Shown here piece after piece: positions 1 through 8,119 of a DNA stretch of 64,000 bases. The DNA lies in the NCBI RefSeq assembly GCF_001894885.1, contig NZ_BCXB01000001.1:393213-457212 (forward strand), given 5' to 3'. The notes beneath the pieces were generated by a model. The model was not told the DNA's origin, did not search any database, and was given only the letters and a program-made list of their open reading frames with translations. Origin of the DNA: Rhodococcus marinonascens NBRC 14363. Lineage in GTDB: Bacteria > Actinomycetota > Actinomycetes > Mycobacteriales > Mycobacteriaceae. Positions within the stretch are counted from its first letter, which is position 1; each line of letters opens with the position of its first letter. A program made the translations under genes and the position numbers.

Positions 1-884
1 GCTGTGGCAAAGAATATCTGGACCGCAAATCCACCAGATGTCGATCGCTGCTTGAAAATTCGTGGTGATATGAGTGGCGTCTTGCCGACACGTTCGAACG
101 CGATCTGGCGGTAGACGGCCGCGGCTCCGACGACGACGGCCAGCGCCATCATCAACCAGCACCACACCGGCCATCCCTCTTCGCGTCCGACAGTGATCGG
201 GAAGAGGAGCAGAAACAGCGTTGCGGCGAACCCGGTGGCGCCTAGTACGTCGAGTCCCTGTGAGCCCTGGTTCGTGGACTCCTCGAGGAAGCGCATTCCG
301 AGAACGAATCCGAGTACACCGACGAAGACATTCACCAAGAAGATGGGCCGCCAATCCGTGCCTGCTATGTCGAGCTCGATCAGGGTGGCGCCTATGAGCT
401 GGCCCAGGACGGTTGCAAGTCCGATGGTGGCGCCGTACATCCCAAATGCCTTTGCCCTTTCCTCCTTTTCGAAGGTGACGTTGATGATCGACAAGACTTG
501 GGGGACCATCAGGCCGGCACCCATACCCTGTACGACCCTGGCTCCGATGAGTAGACCTGCATCCGGTGCGAGTCCTGCGAGTAGTGAGGAGAGGGTGAAG
601 ATTGCGATACCCACGATGAAGACGCGTTTTCGTCCGTAGATGTCGCCCAACCTGCCGCCGATGATCATGGTAGCTGCGAAGGTCACGGAGTAGCCTCCCG
701 TGATCCATTGAAGACCCGCAGGCGAAGGGCTGAGATCGGCTGAGATGTACGGCAAGGCGACGTTCACGATCGTGACATCGGCGAGATCCATGAATGCTGC
801 CGCAAGAATGATCGCCAGGCCGAACCATTTGGTCCGATCCTGAACTGCTGGTGCTTCTTTCAGTACCTCCGCAGTCTGGTGCAC
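1..884 (-). CDS. MFS drug/solute exporter, DHA2-type (N-terminal part, cut by window edge)
   Basis: This is the first 294 codons of a major facilitator transporter; the rest lies left of the window. The protein starts at GTG (884) because an in-frame TAG lies eight codons upstream. Residues 37-45 read VTIVNVALP, typical of the first helix of the 14-helix DHA2 drug:H+ antiporters. Motif A, GRLGDIYGRKR, is at 77-87 in the loop after helix 2. Further hydrophobic helices follow, with the GQLIGATLIE stretch around helix 5. Proton-driven efflux of a small lipophilic compound is the family role; the substrate cannot be told. The next gene to the right is on the same strand but about 300 bases away. 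Confidence 0.88.
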   Translation of the reverse strand, partial: MHQTAEVLKEAPAVQDRTKWFGLAIILAAAFMDLADVTIVNVALPYISADLSPSPAGLQWITGGYSVTFAATMIIGGRLGDIYGRKRVFIVGIAIFTLSSLLAGLAPDAGLLIGARVVQGMGAGLMVPQVLSIINVTFEKEERAKAFGMYGATIGLATVLGQLIGATLIELDIAGTDWRPIFLVNVFVGVLGFVLGMRFLEESTNQGSQGLDVLGATGFAATLFLLLFPITVGREEGWPVWCWLMMALAVVVGAAAVYRQIAFERVGKTPLISPRIFKQRSTSGGFAVQIFFAT

Positions 885-1118
885 GATGTTGCCCTCACAG
901 TCTTGCTATTGGATTCGGGTGGCGCTCTGCGTCGATGTCACCGACTCGAGCAAGTTGTTCTCGGCGTCGCACACCGTGGAGGTGCAGGTTGACGTGTAGC
1001 TGTTCTGTCCCGTAAGAGTGGCTGCGTAGTCGATATCGCGATCCGACCGAGATTCTCGCCGTCGGCGCTCAGTACTTTCCGTATGCGGACATGCCTGATG
1101 CTTGACCGGTGGCTCCAG

Positions 1119-1145
1119 TGCCTGTGCAGCGCTGCTGCACAGGCA
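1119..1145 (-). terminator. Hairpin downstream of the oxidoreductase gene
   Basis: A perfect 12-bp inverted repeat (TGCCTGTGCAGC, 3-nt loop, its complement) lies about 45 bases after the stop codon of the minus-strand oxidoreductase gene. No T-run follows on that strand, so this may be an actinobacterial terminator without a U-tract. The rest of 885-1188 shows no convincing gene. Confidence 0.5.
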
Positions 1146-1188
1146 AGCTCGAGGGTTGCTCGAACCAATGCGGCCACTTTCGAGTCGG

Positions 1189-2220
1189 TTACGAGTGCTC
1201 GATTTCGAGTGCGACGTTGCCGCGGTACTTGCCGCTGATGAGATCCTTCAGTGCTGTCGGGGCGTCCGTGAGGGGACCCTTCAAACCGGTATGTGGGAAG
1301 ACCAGCTTCCCTTCCGAGAGCCACATTCCGAAATGAGTCGCCCAGTTCTGAATCTGCTCCGGCGTGTGATACGTGGCGAACGGAAAGATACTAAGATTCT
1401 TGGTGATTGCGGTCATCAGGTTCAGCCGAGGCCAATCGCCTGCGTCCTTGGATACCTGGCTCGACAGTGCGCCGCACAATGCAAAGCGTGCGTTCGGCTT
1501 CGCCGCGCGGATCGCTGCTTCGAACTGATCCCCGCCCACGTTGTCGAAGAAGACATCGATGCCGTCCGGAGCGAACGACTTGATGTTCTGGACCAAATCT
1601 CCGGTCTTGTAGTTGAAGGCTCCATCGAAATGCAGGTCTTCCACCAGATAGCGAACCTTCTCGTCTGTACCTGCGCTGCCGATAACCTTGGCGGCGCCGC
1701 GGATCTTCGCAATCTGGCCTGCAAGGGACCCCACGCCTCCGGCCGCGCCGGACACGTAGACGACATCTCCCGGTCCGGTCTTGGCGACATCGGCCATTCC
1801 GTAGTAGGCGGTGATGCCTTGGTTCAGATAGTAGGCGGGACTGGGGACGACATTCCGATCGAGCTTGGTCAGCTTCTCCGCCTTGGCAACCTGGTACTCG
1901 CTCCAGCCGGTGAATGCGAAGACCAAGTCGCCTTCCTCGAAGTCCACAGATCGCGACTCGAGCACCGTTCCGACAACGGCACCACCCACTGTGTCGTCCA
2001 GCTGGTACGGGGGCATCGGGATCTCTGGATCGGCACGCATGAGGTCGGTGAACGCCGTCACCACCTGGACGAAGTCGATGCGGACGAATACCTCGTCGTC
2101 CCCGAGGTTCTTGGTTTCGACAGTGCTGACTTTGAACTGACTGTCCTCCACTCCTCCGACGAGATGCTCGGCGAGAGCAATACGCTCGTACTCTTTCGGG
2201 ATTGCTGGGGCGGTTGCCAT
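1189..2220 (-). CDS. NADP-dependent, zinc-independent medium-chain oxidoreductase (leukotriene B4 / 2-alkenal reductase type)
   Basis: The 343-residue protein belongs to the zinc-free MDR branch that reduces C=C bonds of enones or alkenals with NADPH in the cytosol. The N-terminal GroES-like half runs to about residue 125. The Rossmann half carries the AAGGVGS nucleotide loop at 159-165 and a FDNVGGDQFE segment typical of the PTGR/CurA subgroup. No catalytic or structural zinc cysteine pattern is present. An AAGGACA ribosome-binding site lies before ATG 2220. The gene stands alone: the MFS gene to the left is about 300 bases away and the region to the right holds only gene remnants. The substrate is unknown. 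Confidence 0.85.
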   Translation of the reverse strand: MATAPAIPKEYERIALAEHLVGGVEDSQFKVSTVETKNLGDDEVFVRIDFVQVVTAFTDLMRADPEIPMPPYQLDDTVGGAVVGTVLESRSVDFEEGDLVFAFTGWSEYQVAKAEKLTKLDRNVVPSPAYYLNQGITAYYGMADVAKTGPGDVVYVSGAAGGVGSLAGQIAKIRGAAKVIGSAGTDEKVRYLVEDLHFDGAFNYKTGDLVQNIKSFAPDGIDVFFDNVGGDQFEAAIRAAKPNARFALCGALSSQVSKDAGDWPRLNLMTAITKNLSIFPFATYHTPEQIQNWATHFGMWLSEGKLVFPHTGLKGPLTDAPTALKDLISGKYRGNVALEIEHS

Positions 2221-2349
2221 GGCAGTGTCCTTTCGTAAGGAATCGGTACAACTGCAAAGTTAGGACGGCAGTAGGTCTCTCAATGCCCTATATGAACTCG
2301 ATCACATCCCGTTCCTGCAACATCGCGTGATTTCGACTGTGCAATAGGC

Positions 2350-2652
2350 CTACACCGCAAGCCGTGAGGCCTGTGATCGGCCATAGACTCGTCCGCGCAC
2401 GCGCTCGAGTTCAGCCAGACTGTCCGCGCACTGCCTCAAAATCGACAGGATCAGCGGGTTGCCTTTGCTGCCAAGGGTTCCGAGGCTCGCGCGTCGTGCG
2501 ATCATGGACACCGTCGTACCAGGACCGATCGCGACGATGCAATCGATTCCCGGTTCCGCTACCATATTTCGAATTGCGTCCCAACACTTTACGGGCCGCG
2601 CAAGATGATCTGCCCAGTCGTGCCGATGGCGTCGGAAGTTCTCGACCGCCAC
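2350..2652 (-). pseudogene. C-terminal fragment of a malonyl/acyl-transferase (FabD-like) domain
   Basis: The 100-residue reading frame matches only the end of the FabD/AT fold: DWADHLARPVKCWDAI (the W-x-x-x-L-x-x-PV-x-W segment) followed by VAIGPGTTVSMIARRA, equivalent to the EVGPGKVLSGLVKR strand-loop near the end of FabD. The N-terminal two thirds, including the GHSLG nucleophile motif, are absent upstream. It is therefore best read as a decayed remnant with its natural stop. It overlaps, on the other strand, a fragment resembling a polyketide acyl carrier protein. Confidence 0.5.
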
Positions 2653-2868
2653 AGTCTGTTGACCGACGAACGCTTTCGAGACGCTGGATTCGACTCACTC
2701 ACCAGCCTCGAACTCCGAAACCACCGCGCGACCTATCCGGGTCGGAAGTTGCCACTTGCGATCGTGTTCGACAACCTCACCCCGAGGTTGCTGGCCGCAA
2801 CTTTGTCCAGCGAAAGAACGGCAAATTTTCCTACATTCCTCCTAATAGGACAGTCTGTGTCCTATTAG
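2605..2868 (+). pseudogene. Acyl carrier protein domain remnant (polyketide-synthase type)
   Basis: Residues 17-70 of this 87-residue frame read like the second half of a PKS carrier domain. The phosphopantetheine site is GFDSLTSLELRN (acceptor Ser31), followed by a KLPLAIVFDNLTPRLLAATL stretch matching the usual LPATLVFDYPTP tail. The first helix of the domain is missing or degenerate, and the frame ends inside the inverted repeat ahead of the WYL gene. It could be a small free-standing carrier protein, but the inverted acyltransferase scrap beside it favours a rearranged remnant. Confidence 0.45.
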
Positions 2869-2872
2869 GAGG
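2838..2872. promoter_or_regulatory. Perfect 15-bp inverted repeat, likely operator of the WYL regulator
   Basis: Arms CCTCCTAATAGGACA (2838-2852) and its exact complement (2858-2872) flank a 5-nt spacer. The right arm contains the AGGAGG ribosome-binding site of the regulator gene that starts at 2886, so protein bound to DNA, or a hairpin in the RNA, would both affect its expression. Autoregulation is inferred. Confidence 0.65.
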
Positions 2873-2885
2873 GTATGACTGGGAC

Positions 2886-3848
2886 ATGTCAGCGAAGACG
2901 ACAAGCGAGCTCGTACTCGAGCTACTCGGCCTGCTGCAGACACACAGGCAGTGGGCCGGTCCCGAGCTAGCGCAGCGTCTCGACACGACGCCGCGAACCC
3001 TCCGCCGGTACGTGGAGCGTGTCCGGGAGATGGGCTACCAGGTCGAGGCGGTCAAGGGTCGATACGGCGGCTACAGGCTGGTCGCAGGCAGCTCGTTGCC
3101 GCCCCTCGTCTTCAATGACGCGGAAGCTGTGGCAATTGCGGCGAGCCTTCGTGTGGCGGCCGTGCAGGGGCTTGTCGACGGGCAGACCACCACCACGACG
3201 GCAATTGCAAAGTTCGAACAGATACTGCCTGCGCGGCTGCGAGCCAGGGTGTCCGCTGTCGCCGAGCACGTGACTCCGCTCCCTCCCTGGACGGTCACTC
3301 CGACCACCGACGACATCGGTGCGCTGGCAATGGCCTGCCGGGATCGTGAGGTAATGGAGTTCGACTACACGAAGCCGGATCGACAAGCCGAGGAACGAAG
3401 CGTCGAACCAGTCGCCTTGGTGCCTTCGGAACACGCGTGGTTCATCGTTTGCTGGGACCGCCGCAAGGAGGGTTGGCGAACATTTCGTGTCGACAGAATG
3501 ACCGAGGTGCGAGCAACAGGTGAAATCTTCCGGCGGCGTGACCTTCCGGCGGACTCACCGGCTGACTTTGTCAGACAGTCTTTTTCGCGTATGAACTATG
3601 CGTACAAAGCAGAGATCGTGCTCATGGTCGGTCTGCGGGAGTGGGTCGACTACGCTAAGGCATGGGCGCAGGGTAGTTACGCTGTGGACCACGCAACTAC
3701 CCGATGGCCTGTCAGTGCGCAGTCTCTTCAGGATTTGATGATCATGCTGAACTGGATCCCGGAGTCCGTCAAGTACACGGTCGAAACCGACAGCGCGACC
3801 GCAGAAGGCCTCCGACGTCTTGCGACCCGTTTGGCCGTGCACATCTGA
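2886..3848 (+). CDS. WYL-domain transcriptional regulator (HTH_11 + WYL)
   Basis: A 320-residue DeoR/YafY-like regulator. The N-terminal winged helix (about 8-60) contains ELAQRLDTTPRTLRRYVERV, a recognition-helix pattern, followed by GGYRL. The WYL domain lies at about 145-225 (MEFDYTKP, WFIVCWDRRKEGWRTFRVDRM), followed by a WCX-like C-terminus. The frame is open far upstream, but homology begins at ATG 2886, and the upstream codons encode remnant sequence and the operator. WYL proteins bind nucleic-acid or nucleotide ligands in phage defence, DNA damage or metabolic control. Here no partner gene is adjacent, so the target is probably its own promoter or a distant locus. Confidence 0.88.
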   Translation: MSAKTTSELVLELLGLLQTHRQWAGPELAQRLDTTPRTLRRYVERVREMGYQVEAVKGRYGGYRLVAGSSLPPLVFNDAEAVAIAASLRVAAVQGLVDGQTTTTTAIAKFEQILPARLRARVSAVAEHVTPLPPWTVTPTTDDIGALAMACRDREVMEFDYTKPDRQAEERSVEPVALVPSEHAWFIVCWDRRKEGWRTFRVDRMTEVRATGEIFRRRDLPADSPADFVRQSFSRMNYAYKAEIVLMVGLREWVDYAKAWAQGSYAVDHATTRWPVSAQSLQDLMIMLNWIPESVKYTVETDSATAEGLRRLATRLAVHI

Positions 3849-3930
3849 ACGAAATCTGCCAGGGCCTGCGGTACGGGCGGTTACATCTACTCGTTCGGGA
3901 CTGCTGCACGGATAACTGACAGTTGGGGTT

Positions 3931-4080
3931 TCATGCCGCGATCGTCGCCGCGGGCTTCATGATGATCTCGTACTCGATCGGGGTCAACCGACCCAGGCGG
4001 GCCTGGCGGTGGCGGTGGTAGGTCCGCTCGATCCATCTGACGATCGCCATCCGCAATTGTTCTCGGGTGGCCCAGGACTC
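3931..4080 (-). pseudogene. IS3-family transposase (OrfB) C-terminal remnant
   Basis: The last 49 codons of an integrase-core transposase remain: REQLRMAIVRWIERTYHRHR, then RLGRLTPIEYEIIMKP and a TGA stop at 3931-3933. The TPIEYE tail is characteristic of IS3-type OrfB proteins. Homology stops abruptly at 4080, where base composition turns AT-rich, so the element was cut by a later event or insertion. A matching second end could not be identified. Confidence 0.75.
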
Positions 4081-4159
4081 AATAAGATAAGCACATCCAA
4101 AGACGCGGGATCAAGCTACATTTATCCAGAATGGTCAACACGAAGGGGCGTAATTGAAA

Positions 4160-4267
4160 ATGAGCAATCAGAAGCTGGAACGCAAGGCTTCGATCGTTCA
4201 GCGAGGCGCGCTCGTGATAACGAGTAGCTGTTGTATTAGCGAATCTCATCCTGACTGCGCTAAATGA
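4160..4267 (+). CDS. Possible small protein (35 aa) ahead of the islet membrane protein
   Basis: An ATG at 4160 opens 35 codons ending TGA 4265-4267, one base before the ATG of the next gene. An AAGGGG stretch lies 11 bases upstream. The peptide is basic at the start and ends SSCCISESHPDC, with three cysteines. I do not recognise it. Tight spacing suggests translational coupling, but it may be a chance frame in AT-rich DNA. Confidence 0.3.
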   Translation: MSNQKLERKASIVQRGALVITSSCCISESHPDCAK

Positions 4268-4268
4268 G

Positions 4269-5039
4269 ATGGATTTCTCCACCGCCGTCCTACTTTTTCT
4301 TGCCGTAGAATTGCCGATAGGCGCACTCGCCGCAATCATCAGCGCGGAGCGTTATAGATCACTGCGAAGAAATGGGGAATCGACAACCTCCGCGTTCGAA
4401 GCGGTAGTCGGAAAGACGGTGGTCAAAGCTATAAAGACGGAACTTCAAACATTTAGATCACTTTGGTTGTGGGTCCGTCGAAGAAAGGAGGGAGTAGTTC
4501 CCGAAATCAGAGCTTTCGGCTACACACGAGGAATATTTGGGGTGCTGATCGCATTTGGACTAGTCACCATGGTAGAGATCATTGCCGTACATCTACTCGT
4601 TCCCTGGGCATGGCTGAGAACAACTCTACTCATCGCATCCTTGTATGGCATTGTACTTCTCTTTTCTTTTGTTTCGAAACGAGTCGTCCACCCTCATCTG
4701 CTCTCACAGAAAGAACCGGTACTCAGAGAAGGAAATCACGTTGTTGCTTCCATTCCAATAGAGCAGATATCGAGCGCCTTTACCTCTAAAAGGTTCACTC
4801 AGACGGCACCCTGTGAAGAATCGGGCCGCCTCTATCTCCCTTCTCAGGATGGGACAAATCTGGATATTGAACTCAGAGCGAAATCCAGAGTTCATACTCC
4901 TGGACTCTTGAAGAAGCAACGCCGAAAAGTTGATGTGACTTCAATCAGCGTGCATCTCGACGATCCCGAAGAATTCGTAATATCAATTCATGACCTCCAG
5001 AGAGAGTCGCGTGAATCACCGTCCGGAAGCACTCCTTAG
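4269..5039 (+). CDS. Unknown membrane protein in AT-rich islet
   Basis: The 256-residue protein is not recognised. Residues about 4-25 form one hydrophobic helix and about 90-140 two more (GVLIAFGLVTMVEIIAVHLL and TTLLIASLYGIVLLFSFV). The remainder, about 145-256, is soluble and polar with a basic KKQRRKVD segment. The codons are clearly more AT-rich than those of any neighbour, and the gene lies directly beyond a truncated IS3 transposase. Both features suggest recent acquisition. Topology suggests a cytoplasmic C-terminal domain anchored by a helical hairpin. Function cannot be assigned; a role in a mobile or defence cassette is only a possibility. Confidence 0.6.
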   Translation: MDFSTAVLLFLAVELPIGALAAIISAERYRSLRRNGESTTSAFEAVVGKTVVKAIKTELQTFRSLWLWVRRRKEGVVPEIRAFGYTRGIFGVLIAFGLVTMVEIIAVHLLVPWAWLRTTLLIASLYGIVLLFSFVSKRVVHPHLLSQKEPVLREGNHVVASIPIEQISSAFTSKRFTQTAPCEESGRLYLPSQDGTNLDIELRAKSRVHTPGLLKKQRRKVDVTSISVHLDDPEEFVISIHDLQRESRESPSGSTP

Positions 5040-5223
5040 TGCTCTGGCCACCAGGTGTTAACTATCAACGGGACCGCCCCCCACTTTGGATGCTCCTAGT
5101 GCTGTCAATCCGCGGCGCCCCGGCACTCTGTGCCGCTCGCATGCACGGGGCGCGTCGCTGCACGCGCCATCCGTCACTGGCGATAAGTTCGACGTGTAAC
5201 TCGCCTCAGGAGACGGAGTGATA

Positions 5224-5691
5224 ATGGTCGATTCGACCGATTCGACCGATTCGTCGGAAGTATCGACGTGGGACGGAATGGTCGACTGGTTGGTCGAATC
5301 ATTGGTCGATCAACCAGTCGCGTTGATCGTCGAGCTCGGCCCCAACACCTACATCTCGGACGACGAAGACGACGAAGTCGTGTGTGTGCAGATTCAGGTG
5401 CTCGCCGATGACGTGCTGCTGCTGAGGCGGTCGCGCACAGTACTCGGACACCTGCTGATCGCCGATTACTCGACCGGCGACCTGGTGCTCGATCGGTGGC
5501 ATTTCGACGGACACTTCGAGGACTGCACCGACGGCTACATCTTCAGCCGCGACGCCCACTTGATTGCCAACATTTGTGTGACCTGGTTCCGCGACAACTG
5601 GGGTGCCCGATCCACTGACGAACTCGGATGCTCTTACCGGTTTCCCGATGAGCTTCTACCGCCGGACCCGGACCTGGATGAGATTGACTGA
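5224..5691 (+). CDS. Acidic hypothetical protein, YbjN/TY-chaperone-like
   Basis: About 155 residues, strongly acidic, with a DEDDEVV stretch and a C-terminal PPDPDLDEID. The pattern (VVCVQIQVLADDVLLL followed by a helical end with TWFRDNW) resembles small YbjN or type III chaperone-like folds annotated in actinobacteria, but the match is weak. ATG 5224 is preferred over GTG 5218 because AGGAGA lies 10 bases before it. The 5' end carries a 9-bp unit (gattcgacc) repeated in tandem, giving DSTDSTDS. The 180 bases upstream, 5040-5217, hold nothing I recognise. Confidence 0.55.
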   Translation: MVDSTDSTDSSEVSTWDGMVDWLVESLVDQPVALIVELGPNTYISDDEDDEVVCVQIQVLADDVLLLRRSRTVLGHLLIADYSTGDLVLDRWHFDGHFEDCTDGYIFSRDAHLIANICVTWFRDNWGARSTDELGCSYRFPDELLPPDPDLDEID

Positions 5692-5717
5692 TTCCACCGT
5701 TCCGATCGGTCGTCCGC

Positions 5718-6656
5718 TCACAGGCGGTCACCGATGACCCACTCGAAGGCGTTGGCGTTCGATCGGGCACCCTGGGCGGCCTTCGACCGGTTTTGCTCGC
5801 CGAGTTCGGCGAGGGTCGTCTCGGACAGTTCCACCACAGACCGGAATGTCCCCGGGGTGAGCCATTCGGGACGGGTCGCGAACAGCAGATCTTCGCTCGC
5901 GGTGTTGCCGCTGGCACCGGGGGCGAACGGGCAGCCGCCGAGTCCGCCGAGTGCGCCGTCGACGGTCATCGCGCCGGCTGCGATGGCGGCGAGGTTGTTC
6001 GCAACCCCGAGCCCCCAGGTGTCGTGGCCGTGGAAGACGATGCCGCGCTGAGGAGTTTCCCATCGCACCCGGGACACCAGTGAGCTCACCTCTGCGGGGA
6101 TCGCCTGGCCGAGCGTGTCGCAGATGACGATGTCGACCGCGCCGTGCGTACGCGGATCGTTGGCGATGTCGATCACTCGCCGTTGCGGCACTCGGCCCTC
6201 GAACGGGCAGCTGAAGGAGGTGGCGATGCACAGTTGGATGCTGCCGCCGATCTCTTTCGCGAGTTCGATCGCGGCTGGCATCGCGGCGAGGCTGTCCTCG
6301 GTGGACCGTCCGATGTTGGCCTGGTTGTGCGAATCCGATGCGGAGAAGCAGTACTGGAAATGCTTGGCGCCGACCGCGGCCGCCTTCTCCACGTGTCTTG
6401 GGGTGGCCACCCATACCCAGCAGTGGTCGAGTTCGTCCGGTGTGAGTTCGGTGATCACCTCGACGGTGTTGGCCATCGGCGGGACGAGGTCGGGACGGGC
6501 CATCGATCCGACCTCGAGGGCGGGAACGCCGAGTTCGAGAAGCCGCCGTGCGATCTCGAGTTTGTGACCGGTGGGCAGCATCTTGCCGGTCAACTGCAGG
6601 CCGTCGCGGAGGGTGACGTCCCTCAGCAGGGCGCGCGATTCGAACGTGAGAGTCAT
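5718..6656 (-). CDS. Hydroxymethylglutaryl-CoA lyase-like DRE-TIM metallolyase
   Basis: A 312-residue TIM-barrel lyase that cleaves a 3-hydroxy-3-methylacyl-CoA to acetyl-CoA plus a keto acid. The metal and substrate motif RDGLQ is at 17-21, the metal histidines are in FHGHDTWGLG (208-217), and the lyase signature GGLGGCPFAPGASGN, with catalytic Cys242, is at 237-251. Length and motifs match HMG-CoA lyases. Its ATG overlaps the stop of the upstream CoA-transferase gene (ATGA), so the two are translated together. That pairing suggests CoA activation of a hydroxydicarboxylate followed by aldol cleavage, such as HMG or citramalate degradation. The exact acid is not determined. Confidence 0.88.
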   Translation of the reverse strand: MTLTFESRALLRDVTLRDGLQLTGKMLPTGHKLEIARRLLELGVPALEVGSMARPDLVPPMANTVEVITELTPDELDHCWVWVATPRHVEKAAAVGAKHFQYCFSASDSHNQANIGRSTEDSLAAMPAAIELAKEIGGSIQLCIATSFSCPFEGRVPQRRVIDIANDPRTHGAVDIVICDTLGQAIPAEVSSLVSRVRWETPQRGIVFHGHDTWGLGVANNLAAIAAGAMTVDGALGGLGGCPFAPGASGNTASEDLLFATRPEWLTPGTFRSVVELSETTLAELGEQNRSKAAQGARSNANAFEWVIGDRL

Positions 6657-7906
6657 GCCGTTCTGCCTTCGCTGCGTCGGATGATGGCGTCGATCTGTTT
6701 CGGGGTCTTGCCGAGCAGTGTCTCGAGGACCTCCCGGGTGTGCTCGCCTAGGTCGGGCCCGATGTTGCGGATAGGCAGGGACGCGCCGCCGATCACCGGG
6801 ACGATGCCAGGGAACCCGACCTGTTTCGGCTGTGCTTCGCCGGTGTCGACGGCGAAGTGCTGGATCATGTTCCGGGCCGCGTATTGCTCGTCGGTGCAGA
6901 TGTCGGCGGCGGTGTTGATCGGGCCAGACGGCACACCCGCTTCGTCGAGGATCTTCAGTGCCTCGTCACGGGAGTGTCGGATGGTCCACTCGCCGATCGC
7001 CGCGTCGAGTTCGTCGCGCCGGACCCAGCGCCCGGCGTTGGTTGTCAGGTCCGGATCGGCGCCGAGGTCGGGACGGCCGATGGTGTCCATGTAGCGCTGG
7101 AAGATGGCGTCACCGTTGCCGGAGATGATAATGCTGTCACCGTCGCTGCAGGTGTAGGCATTGGAGGGGGCGATGCCTTCCATACGGCCGCCGACGCGTT
7201 CGCGTTTGATTCCGTAGGCGAGGTAGTCGGGTATGAGTGACTCCATCATCGACAGGATCGATTCGTTGAGTGCGACATCGATGATCCGGTGCGGCAGTGG
7301 CGGACCCGTGGTTCCGGCGACCTTGGCGGCCTCGCGTTGGAACAGCGCCATCACTGCGCCGAACGCGGCGTAGAGGCCGGCTATGGAGTCGCCGATGGAC
7401 ACCCCCACCCGCACCGGTGGGCGGTCGGGGTCGCCCACCAGTTCACGGAACCCACCCGTAGCCTCGGCGACCGCGGCGAATCCGGGTCGCTGCGACATCG
7501 GGCCGGTCTGCCCGAACCCGGAGATCCGGGTGATCACCAGTTCTGGGTTGGCCTCCGCGAGCGCGTCCGGTCCGATACCCCACTTCTCGAGGGTGCCGGG
7601 CCGGAAGTTCTCGAGCAGGATGTCGCACTCGGCGGCAAGGTCGAGGACGAGTTGGCGGCCCTCCTCGGTTCGCACGTCCAGGACGATCGACTTTTTGTTG
7701 CGGTTGATCGTGCGATACAGCATCGAGGTGTCGCCGGAATAGAGGCGCCAGTTGCGAAGTTCGTCGCCGGTCTTCGGGCGCTCGACCTTGATCACTTCGG
7801 CGCCGAAGTCGGCGAGCATGCGCCCCGCGGTCGGCGCCGCGATGTAGTTACCCAGTTCGAGTACCCGCACCCCGTCGAGGGGCGCAATGGTGTCGTCGGA
7901 GACCAT
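6653..7906 (-). CDS. Family III (CaiB/BaiF) CoA-transferase
   Basis: About 417 residues. The enzyme moves CoA between acyl groups through a glutamyl/aspartyl anhydride. The N-terminal GVRVLELGNYIAAPTAGRML and ADFGAEVIKVERP segments and the catalytic aspartate in VSIGDSIAGLYAA (near residue 173) are hallmarks. Two ATGs are possible; 7906 is chosen because AAGG sits six bases ahead of it but directly abuts the ATG at 7912. The stop overlaps the HMG-CoA-lyase-like gene by 4 bases, so this is the first gene of a two-gene operon. It probably activates the acid that the lyase cleaves. The 200 bases upstream (7913-8119) show no gene. Confidence 0.9.
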   Translation of the reverse strand: MVSDDTIAPLDGVRVLELGNYIAAPTAGRMLADFGAEVIKVERPKTGDELRNWRLYSGDTSMLYRTINRNKKSIVLDVRTEEGRQLVLDLAAECDILLENFRPGTLEKWGIGPDALAEANPELVITRISGFGQTGPMSQRPGFAAVAEATGGFRELVGDPDRPPVRVGVSIGDSIAGLYAAFGAVMALFQREAAKVAGTTGPPLPHRIIDVALNESILSMMESLIPDYLAYGIKRERVGGRMEGIAPSNAYTCSDGDSIIISGNGDAIFQRYMDTIGRPDLGADPDLTTNAGRWVRRDELDAAIGEWTIRHSRDEALKILDEAGVPSGPINTAADICTDEQYAARNMIQHFAVDTGEAQPKQVGFPGIVPVIGGASLPIRNIGPDLGEHTREVLETLLGKTPKQIDAIIRRSEGRTA

Positions 7907-8119
7907 GATCATCCTTAGCTGACGTCGTATCTCAAGGGGCGAGGCGTGCGGGCAGGACGAGAGGTAGCGCGACCACCGATGTCACCGACACACCCACTGA
8001 ACATCTCTTCAGCGTGCCACGTGTCTCCGGACTCGTCAGCGAAGCCCTGAGAAGTCCATGAAGTCGCGGATACCTGAGCCGACGACTTCCGCCGCCGTCG
8101 CTGCCAGAGTCTCATCGAT

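Noticed and set aside
1102..2238. 378-residue plus-strand reading frame opposite the oxidoreductase
   Set aside because: It is a mirror frame of a gene with complete MDR motifs; its product has no motif and no sensible composition.
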